A stretch of DNA of 64,000 bases. Source: Onchidella celtica. Taxonomy: Eukaryota > Mollusca > Gastropoda > Systellommatophora > Onchidiidae. The position numbers and the translations under genes are program-made. The first letter of the stretch is position 1. Every line of letters begins with the position of its first letter. Shown piece by piece: positions 13,201-20,803 of this stretch. The notes under the pieces were generated by a model. The model saw only the letters and a program-made list of their open reading frames with translations, was not told the DNA's origin and made no database searches. The stretch is from the NCBI GenBank assembly GCA_963931925.1, contig OZ007569.1, forward strand, positions 66,045,980-66,109,979, in the 5' to 3' direction.

Positions 13201-14651
13201 ATACGTTGTAATGATGAACTTAGCAGGGCAAAATCTAAAGAGTTCACAAAATTATCATTTTAAATTACTGATAATTTTCAACCAAAAATTGAAATAAATT
13301 ATGCAGCATACAATTTCAGTCTGAAAATGGCTGTTGGTGTGTTAAAGAAGTTCGACGTTCAAATCAGTCTACGGCGTGTCTAGAAATTCTTCACATGCTA
13401 TAGCTGGAATCAACATTTTATATTACAATATACGTGCTTACAAAGTATTGTTATCCGTAATCCGATAATGTTCTTCACTGCAAGTACTAATGAGAAGTAG
13501 ATACAACCAAACGATCGCAGCTCTAGAGAGAAAACACATGATATTAAGGTACTTGTTTGACTGTCCAGAATTTAGCCAACAAAATCTGTGACAGCTTCAA
13601 ACCTAGATACAAAAGGCAAGTCAAAAACTGGATTTAAATTTTGGTGGCTGGCAAAAAGGAAGACGCGAAGGACTGAATTAGCTCAAAATTTAAATCATAA
13701 TTGAACACCAGTTAACAAGTGCTACAGAAGCAAGTACAGAAATGACACTATGAAATAGAAGCTTAATTATGTGCGTACAATATATTTACTTTGTTCTCTT
13801 TCCAACATGCACCATTGTTATGATACTCAAAATTTTCATTATATTTTTATGGTTTAGTGAATGGATTACAGTGTTGGTGGCTGCAAAATTAAAATCACAG
13901 CTGTCTGAAATCACTGCGCTTTTTATGTCCATGGGAATTTAACTAAATATTAAGTAAATCTGAAGAGAGCTCCTAGTAGGAAGTTAAGAGCTATAATAAT
14001 GCTACTTGTCCTTAGCTCGGTAAAACACATGACCCTGTAGTTTGTAGGAATCGATGGCTTTTTAACCTACCAATCATTTTGTCTAGTCCGACACATTACA
14101 CATTTTCAGCTTTCTATCAAAAATGTTTAGCCCTTGGTTTCTTATTACTTTACTATATTTTTCCACGGTCGATTTGACAAAAATCTTGTTATGTCGGGTC
14201 ACTGCTCACTGGTTGATCAGTTTCAAAGTTCACCAATGAAGTGATTTGACTCCACCTTTGCTGGATCTGACATTACTAACAGTCCCCATAGTATCTGAAT
14301 GGTCGAGCCATGACAAGAAACTCAAACGATTCTTTTATACTGATTTGGTTTTAGTGTCAAAGTAGGGTGTCACTTTATTTTCAAGAAAATTGAAAACTGA
14401 ACCCTACTTCTTTTCAGAGAATGAAATGTTTAAATGAGTTTTATTTCAGTTTCATGGAAGATTGACTTATTCTCTGAAGTAAGAGTTTCTGCGTCAGATC
14501 TTGTATTTGAAGTGCATTAAGAGAACTCTACTGTTCTAATATAGTGCACCTTGAAACGGATCTTGAAATTTGGTACAAGATAGATCAAGGTCAGTGTGTA
14601 AGGGCACGTGAACATTAGCAGCATCAGAAGAAACCATAACAAAATAGAACA
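10246..14651. other. Long AT-rich intergenic stretch
   Basis: Only short frames occur. The longest, at 11609-12013 (plus), has no recognisable domain, signal peptide or good splice context, so I do not call it. Homopolymer runs occur near 10782. Nothing else identified. Confidence 0.5.
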
Positions 14652-15627
14652 ATGAATACATCATCGCAGGCAGATTACAATGGCATCATCAGTGGTGACA
14701 TATTATCTATTATTGACACGGTCATAAACTGTCGGAGTTTTTGGTGTGGTAGGTAACGTCCTGAACATTCTCATTCTCCACCACCAAAGTCTCCAAGACA
14801 GCACCAACATCATTCTATTGTCTCTTTCTGCAGTGGATCTGGCTTATAATATCGTCACACCGGTCAAGCATTTGACCTGTATCATCTCCAAGTTTGATCC
14901 GATACTTGGCCGCACATATGCATCCTTTCAACAGGTTTATATGAGCAGTTGGGGCAGATATTTCGGATACCTATCATCAACTCACATCGTGCTGATTTCT
15001 ATCGAGAGAGTCACCGCCGTCTATTTTCCTTTCAAGATTGCTAGACTATTTACACGTAAGGTGACATGGGCATGTATAGTGTTCATTTATGTATTTTGGA
15101 TGGCACTACTTCGAATGTATTTCCGTACTACAACGGTAGTGTGGGTTTTGGATGCTGAATCCCAAAGGTGGATGGCTATACCCAGATACTCACTTCTTTA
15201 TGAGAAAAATTCAAAAGCTTTTCTTACTGTAATCTTGTTCACGACCATAGTACGTGGTCCAGTCTTTACTTTTGTCATAGTTGTGACGTCAGTGGCCATT
15301 GGTTACAAACTTTTCACAGCTAGACAGGAACGAGCTGCTATGACGTCATTAACATCAAAATCGGCGACATTTGACAGAAAAGTCGTGAAAATGTTGATGT
15401 CTGTTTCTATAGTGTATTTAGCATTGGTCACCCCGACTTTGATTTTTACTCCTCTTGTTCAAATAAACCCAAACATAGCTAACATTAAAGGAAGAGGTAC
15501 AAAATTACTTTCGGTAATGTCAATAATGAACGATTTTGTATACGTTGTCAACGCATCTATTAATTTCTTAATCTATGTCACCATGTCCAAGAAATTCTCA
15601 AATAGCTACAAGATTTTGATTCGGTAG
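14652..15627 (+). pseudogene. Class A (rhodopsin-like) GPCR, single exon, N-terminal frameshift
   Basis: A seven-helix receptor, expected at the plasma membrane and G-protein coupled. The main frame shows TM1 with GVVGN, TM2 with LSLSAVDL (the conserved Asp), the end of TM3 as SIERV in place of E/DRY, TM6 as KMLMSVSIVYLALVTP, and TM7 as NASINFLIY in place of NPxxY, followed by a short basic tail. Non-canonical TM3 and TM7 motifs are common in invertebrate peptide or chemosensory-type receptors; the ligand cannot be told. The main frame has no ATG before TM1 and opens at a GTG (14746). The natural start, an ATG at 14652 with a polar N-terminus, lies one frame away; the two frames meet near 14730, just before TM1. 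This is either a 1-bp lesion making a recent pseudogene, an assembly error, or an unseen upstream exon. Confidence 0.75.
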
Positions 15628-16272
15628 TGGAAGAGGCGCTTCTTGTGTAGCAGTTAAGCTTATGTTTCAGCTGTGGGTCAAGTATCCAAAGCACTGGGTA
15701 CTGTATCTGACTTCATTTTCCTTGACGTACGTCGGAACATGAATTAATTATCTGAAATGCCTGAAACGTGAACAATTTTTGTTAATAAGCAAAATGGATG
15801 AATAAATAAAAAGGCAGAGATTGACATGCCCCATAAATTTCATGTCCTTATTTCAGAGCTGACAGTTTGTTTTGTATTACAATTTATTTGTTTATTTGTT
15901 TTTCCTTCTGTCAACTATGTGGCTGCGTAGTATTCAAAATCTGTAGTTTATTTATTAATTTTATTAATTTGCATAGAAGAAGAAGCCATAAAGAAGAAAA
16001 GAAGAAGACGAAGACAAAGAAGGAGAAGAAAGGTGATTCTCACCGTAGCCAATGAATTAAAAGGCATGTGAACGTTAGATTGTCTTCATAGTTTTTAGGT
16101 CATTTTCGATAAAAAGTTCATTGCATTTACTGACGGGCGATTGTCCGTGTAGAATAGGACTGAAGCACGATTATCGGCTGGTCAGATTTCGTCACGAGAA
16201 TGCCAGTTTTTCCCGCTTGTGATCACAGAGACGGAAGTGAGGTCACCATCGCTGTAAACAAAAGCCTAGGTA
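15628..16272. other. Intergenic, with purine-rich tract
   Basis: No gene is supported. 15970-16040 is an A/G-rich run (AAGAAG/GAAGAC units) that yields a Lys-rich frame of no apparent meaning. AATAAATAAA at 15800-15810 could serve as a polyadenylation signal for the receptor upstream. Confidence 0.5.
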
Positions 16273-16618
16273 ATGGTGTGTGTTACGGGTCAGCTGTCGA
16301 TCAGCAAATAACCGTATAATTATATGGGGAGGTGAAATGGTGACCTTCCACCACTTTCCTAGAGATGAAAAAAACTACAACAAAAACTGGAAAGATATGG
16401 GAACAAAACTTCAGCTGAAAACAACGGTCAGTAGATCGCGGTTCGCAGAAAGCATTGGTTTTGTGAAGGGTCCACTCCGACTTTGAGCTAGTTGTGGTTG
16501 TCTGCTAAATAGTGAATTGGCTAACAACACTACACAGAGTCGAATCAGACCAGATGCTGTGCCACCCACCTTCAGTCATCAAACAGAACGGAACACAGAC
16601 AGAAATTCAACCTCTTGA
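16273..16618 (+). pseudogene. Decayed THAP-type zinc-finger domain exon
   Basis: THAP domains are C2CH zinc-binding DNA-binding modules at the N-terminus of host proteins and P-element-like transposases. Here ATG-Val-Cys (16273) starts in one frame and the rest reads in another from 16280: a Cys, then ANNR, VTFHHFPRDEK with a Trp 7 residues after the Lys (the FPxD...W core), GFVKGPLRL, and SRIRPDAVPPTF, close to the LKPDAVPTIF-type segment typical just after THAP domains. An in-frame TGA at 16484 and the frame change near 16280 break it, and zinc-ligand positions are partly lost. Another candidate piece of such a gene lies at 45.9-46.7 kb on the same strand. The match is from recognition of motifs, not a search. 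Confidence 0.55.
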
Positions 16619-17762
16619 CTGTGGAAAAGAGACGCTTCTGTGACAAAGAGAAGAGGTGAGTCCAGGACACACAGGCTAGTCACTAGTCAAGTCAGACAAG
16701 AGACATAATATTAGATCATACAGTGATAGTTTAGTAAAACTAATCTCATTCATCACTCTCTAGATATATCTAATTGTCAATGCTTTCCAGTTTCATCTCA
16801 ATTATTGATGATGTAAAAGCTAGCATTACTGCAGCAGGAAGAGTTAGCCCAGACAGTGTTGGGCAGTATAGTTTAGTGTCCGCTAGGCAGTTTAATATGT
16901 TGTTTGATTTAATTATGGAATAAGGACTGAGGAACTAACTTCTGCTATTAGTGAAAAATTTTAGTGAAAAAGATCATGAATTTTAACATTCGGAGCGATA
17001 GATCTGCCAGTAGTACATGTTTGAGTTCGGGTTTTACGGTGCGTCGGCACGACAAGCCACTTTTCTCTCTTCACGATTTATTTGGGTACCAGTAAACGTT
17101 TTTGTAATTTCACAATGCAATTAAATAGTTGCATAATTGTATCACATTGATGAAATTCTCAAAATTGTATATGAGCCAAGTTTTGTAAAGAGGTATAAAA
17201 GTTTTTAAATTAAGTTGTAGATCTTAGCCTCTCCCAAAAAGGACATGATGCGCTGCAACCGTCAATTTTTTTTTTTTTTTTGTCTTTGGTATCTAGTCAT
17301 TTGAAAAGTACCTAAAGTCTGTTATCCCCTGACATGTTGTTGTACTTATAAATGTTAATTTACAGACGTGAAAGAAAATTTTAAGGAAATAATATTTTCA
17401 TTCTTTCAGCCACTAAAAATCATACACTACATACTTACCTAGACAGCCCAAGCAGGCCTGAAATATATGAATACCCACCACACTGCCACATGACAGGAAT
17501 CAGTCATGGTTGAGTCCCATTTAATTTCACAATTCTGCATTTTTTTGCTTGAAAAAAAACTTTCACCTTTCTCATTCTTGCTCCACCTTACTCTACTCAA
17601 TCAACCTTTTTGTTATGTACACTGGCATCAGTCCTGATGTGTTGGTAATGTGGACACTTAAATTTATGGCCTAGATGTCGTAAAGAAAGATTACTATTGT
17701 TAGGAAACCTATGCATGAAAATAACACAGAGATCTAGAAAATAAAAGTTGATATTATTGCTA
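16619..17762. other. No gene seen; possible intron of the decayed THAP gene
   Basis: AT-rich sequence with a poly-T run near 17265-17281 and no coding signal. It leads directly to the left target-site duplication of the retroelement array. Confidence 0.45.
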
Positions 17763-17767
17763 CCAGA
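17763..17767. other. Left target-site duplication of the array (CCAGA)
   Basis: CCAGA immediately precedes the first TGTCAGGG. The same five bases follow the last GTAACA of the fifth LTR at 44678-44682. Five bases is the normal duplication length for Ty3/gypsy-type integrases. Confidence 0.85.
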
Positions 17768-18395
17768 TGTCAGGGTTAGGACTAGAAGTGTCGTGCTGGG
17801 TCACGGCTTGTTTATTTCATGGTCCCGTTGATTTTAGCCAGTGCAAATGTCCTTGAACTATTCTCGTGGACAGTTTGTTTTTGTAACGCTTTTTCTTAGA
17901 GATGGAAAGAAAGGGGGGCAAGATAGAATAAATGGATGAGTTAACAGTGACGGTGCAATTTTCGACCCCGTGGTTTGGATGAACTCTAACAGGGGAAGAG
18001 AGGGGGGCGAATAGGGGTGAGTAAATTCGTACATAAAACGTAGAGGGTTGGAGACTTTAGTAAGGGTTTTGATATGTTAATTTGACCTTGTCTGTTACTA
18101 GTGCAAGGCCGTGACCGATTTCCATGCAGAATCTATTAATACTACGAGCTGAGCTCGAAATGGATGCACCAATCAAATTTAGGCAGTTGGCTGGGGATTT
18201 GCAGCTGGCCGCACAAGATATAAGCGGAGCCATTCCTATGTTTCTTCACTCCATGCAGAATATCCATCTGTGCAGGTAGTCGGCGGATTCTGCCAGAAGA
18301 ATCAGAAGATTGTTATAGTCATGTCTATGCCCATGATAGACACTGGAATGAGACCATATGCTTTCCACAAATTATCCACTGCTATTATCTCCGGC

Positions 18396-18416
18396 TCCCT
18401 GATCTCGTATCAGGGA
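18396..18416 (+). promoter_or_regulatory. Covarying LTR hairpin (TCCCTGAT/ATCAGGGA)
   Basis: Perfect 8-bp stem with a 5-nt loop, repeated in all five array LTRs. At the same LTR position the element at 53776 has an 11-bp stem (GTTCCCTGAAA with TTTCAGGGAAC, 54352-54376). The diverged solo LTR has TCCCTGGT/ACCAGGGA (48823-48846). Paired positions changed together in the three lineages, which argues for selection on the structure as RNA or DNA. Confidence 0.65.
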
Positions 18417-18585
18417 CCAAGTGTAAGTGTTTGTCTATTGATTCGACGATGAACGTGAAGCTGACCTTTTAATTTTCCAGTAGGAGTGCTACCGAAGAAT
18501 GCAAGACTACAATGTATTTTAACTTGCAACTAGATCTAGCAGGAATGTCTGGTATACACATTTGTAAATTGAAATTGATGTGTCT

Positions 18586-18614
18586 GGATGAGGCTGGGGA
18601 TTGCCAGCCCATCC
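18586..18614 (+). promoter_or_regulatory. Conserved LTR hairpin upstream of the TATA-like box
   Basis: Outer stem GGATG/CATCC, one bulged A, inner stem GGCTGG/CCAGCC, 6-nt loop. It is identical in the array LTRs and in the LTRs of the element at 53776. It has one loop change in the solo LTR (minus strand, near 48604-48633), although the rest of these LTRs differ substantially. It lies about 57 nt before TTTATAAG. It may be a protein-binding site or, if transcribed, an RNA structure. Confidence 0.6.
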
Positions 18615-19056
18615 TAGAGTAGATCTAGATCTAACTTAACTACGTCAGTTTGGATTGACGAGTTTGATCCTTTATAAGCGGTAGGCACAAATAACTGAGT
18701 TAACATTGTCGTCTGAGACATTAGAATATTATTTGTTAGATAGATAAGTAATAATTAAATTGTGAGTGAGTTAGAATGATATAATCTTTTAGGAATCTAG
18801 AGGAGACTTCTAGTGATATATTATTGAATTTTCATTTGATGCTGCTGATGTTGTCTTTTTAGTATGTAAGAGCTAGACGAAATTTGTTAGGGATTTTTAA
18901 GTAAATAAATTTGTGGCCCTGCAGGTCCTTGATAAAACTTATTCGAATTGTTATTAGTATATGTGGCATGGTATGGAAGAGTAATTACTAAAAACCTCTC
19001 GATTTTTAAATGCAGTCGTAACATCAATAATTCCATAATAACCCAACTCCGTAACA

Positions 19057-20440
19057 CTGGAGAGGGACCCTTAAAGAACTTAAATAACGCCATGCCATTT
19101 AGGTAAATTATTTTAAAACCTATTGTATTTTTATTCCATTATTTAATATTATACTGTTGTAACATTGTCTTTTCAGGTCCTTTTATTATAGATTTTAGGC
19201 AATTTGTATTAATTTAACATTTTGTTTCAATTTCATATGGTGAACTCAACATCCCATTGACCCGACGACACCGGCGAGGGACACTTTTCACCTTACAGAT
19301 CTACCTGAGACAGAAACACATTTTTTTGGGCTTGGAGCTATGGTTTGAGGATACTTACCATCTGAATTCCTCAAAAACAAAGATAAGTGATCCATCTATT
19401 TAACAGTCTTGAGGAGGGCGACGTACTTTCCGCTCTGTGTTCCAGGCTTTTTACCATTTACTATATGTTTAGTTTAAGAGCGGGAGGTTGGTTGGGGTCA
19501 TAGTTTAGCATATCTTCTTTGCCATTACGAAGGATATTGGAGTGCCTTGGTGGCTATTGATAACTCGGGGGGATTTGCTTCACTGTGAATAGTTCTATTA
19601 GGGATCCATTATTCGTATAGATTGTGGCGTTTTTCTTACTTCCTCACTTCTTTTTAGGAAGATGTCTCTCCTGTCCTTTTTCTTAATACTATCTTGTAAA
19701 TAAGTTAGGACTTGTAGGGTCTGTTATCGTTCGTCTTTTTTGTGAGTTTAGCGTCCTGTTTATTGTATTTCTTTTTGCTTCCTTATAAACTTTAAACTAC
19801 TATACTAACATTGTTATGTTTACAATATATGCCTGAGGTGTTTCACGTGCTAAAACCACGTTGAATTGTAATCTGGTATTGATATGTGAGAGAGAGAGAT
19901 AATAAAATTTTGATCACGTGATAATTTCACGTTGAATATAAACAGAATAATTTTGCAGTGGTAACAGAAGACACTGCGTGTGCGCGTTTTGAGAAGAGAG
20001 AGATATTTCAAATTGGTCGCGTTGAGAGAGAGATATAATTTTGATTTGTCGCATTGAGAGAGCGATTCATTTTTCACAGTGATAACAGAGGACACTGGTT
20101 CGTCGCGTTGAGAGAGACATAAATTTTGAGAGTGATCACTCAAGACACTAATTTATCGCATTAAAGGCGATATATATATTTTATTGCAGTGGGAGCAACG
20201 GATAGACGACACTGCCTTACTAGAATTCATATTCAGAGAGATAGAGATAAAGTTTTTGCAGTGGAAGACACACTGCCTGCAATTTACAGAGAGAGATAGA
20301 ACGTTCTTTTCGCGAAGCAGTGCTAACGTAAGACACTGAATTAATACTAACAGACAATAACTGTTAGAAATAATATAATTGATACCGCGATATACCTTAA
20401 CAGTAGGTAAATACTAACTAGTTACAGACTTTAACATATC
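19057..20440 (+). promoter_or_regulatory. Unit 1 leader with primer-binding-site-like start
   Basis: The leader starts C-TGGAGAGGGACCC directly after the LTR. A TGG at this place is typical of a tRNA primer-binding site, but I could not match it to a tRNA end with confidence. 19378-19924 is absent from the leader of the element at 53776 (an indel of about 547 bp). The last 500 bases carry repeated GAGAGAGATA motifs and the hairpin array. Confidence 0.7.
19955..20338 (+). promoter_or_regulatory. Six-hairpin array in the leader, unit 1
   Basis: Six modules of one design: GCAGTG - 11-nt loop - CACTGC at 19955-19977; CAGTG - 11 - CACTG at 20077-20097; AGTG - 11 - CACT at 20131-20149; GCAGTG - 18 - CACTGC at 20186-20215; GCAGTG - 7 - CACTGC at 20258-20276; CAGTG - 11 - CACTG at 20318-20338. 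The 11-nt loops share a pattern ending in A(A/G)GA (GTAACAGAAGA, ATAACAGAGGA, CTAACGTAAGA). The modules alternate with GAGAGA-rich spacers and end about 100 nt before the gag start codon. A packaging, dimerisation or translation signal is inferred, not shown. Confidence 0.7.
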
Positions 20441-20803
20441 ATGGCCGAGTTTCTCAAATACATTGACTCTGCCAAAGCTCTGGGTATACCAGAAGAAGAA
20501 CGCGCCTCGTGGTGCGAACGACAAGTACAGCAAGACCGAGATCGTGAGGATCGGGTAGCAGCAAGAGAAAAAGAAAGAGAAAAAGAAGCAAGAGAGAGAG
20601 AAAAAGAAGAAAGAGAAAGAGAAAAAGAAGAAAGAGAAAGAGAAAAAGAAAGAGAGAGAGAAAAGGAAAGAGAAAGAGAACGAGAAAAAGAAGCAAGAGA
20701 GAGAGAAAAAGAGGCTGTAGAGAGAGAAAAAAGAGAGCATGAACTCGCAATAAAGAAGTTAGAGCGAGAATCGCTTGTGGCCCCCACTGCCGGATACCTC
20801 TAA
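20441..20803 (+). pseudogene. gag: Unit 1 gag stub (N-terminal charged helix only)
   Basis: 120 codons from ATG. The first 40 or so residues (MAEFLKYIDSAKALGIPEEE, then a Trp-Cys) match the N-terminus of the intact Gag at 55886. They are followed by a long Arg/Glu/Lys tract (REKERE units) likely to form a charged helix or coiled coil. The reading frame then meets the deletion junction at about 20795 and stops after PTAGYL. Capsid, zinc knuckle and protease are missing. The tract is two codons shorter than in units 2-4. Confidence 0.85.

Larger units (their letters stand above)
17768..19056 (+). repeat. LTR 1 (5' outer LTR of the array)
   Basis: 1289 bp, TG...CA ends. TATA-like TTTATAAG at 18671 and a polyadenylation signal AATAAA at 18904 suggest an R region between about 18700 and 18925; both motifs are retained in the element starting at 53776. 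It differs from the other four LTRs by a 25-bp deletion after about 18744, between GATAG direct repeats. It contains two hairpins listed separately. Confidence 0.9.

Noticed and set aside
15867..16055. Lys/Glu-rich frame near 16.0 kb as a small gene
   Set aside because: Product of an A/G-rich simple tract.
18270..18452. 60-codon frame repeated in every array LTR
   Set aside because: It lies in the LTR, overlaps the hairpin and is not maintained in the intact element's LTR.
19058..19070. Assigning the primer-binding site to a specific tRNA
   Set aside because: TGGAGAGGGACCC starts correctly but matches no tRNA 3' end I can recall with confidence; a tRNA search would be needed.
20414..20803. 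Long Ser/Phe- and Leu/Phe-rich frames opposite the gag tract, in every copy
   Set aside because: They are complements of the purine-rich Arg/Glu codons; low complexity and no start context.
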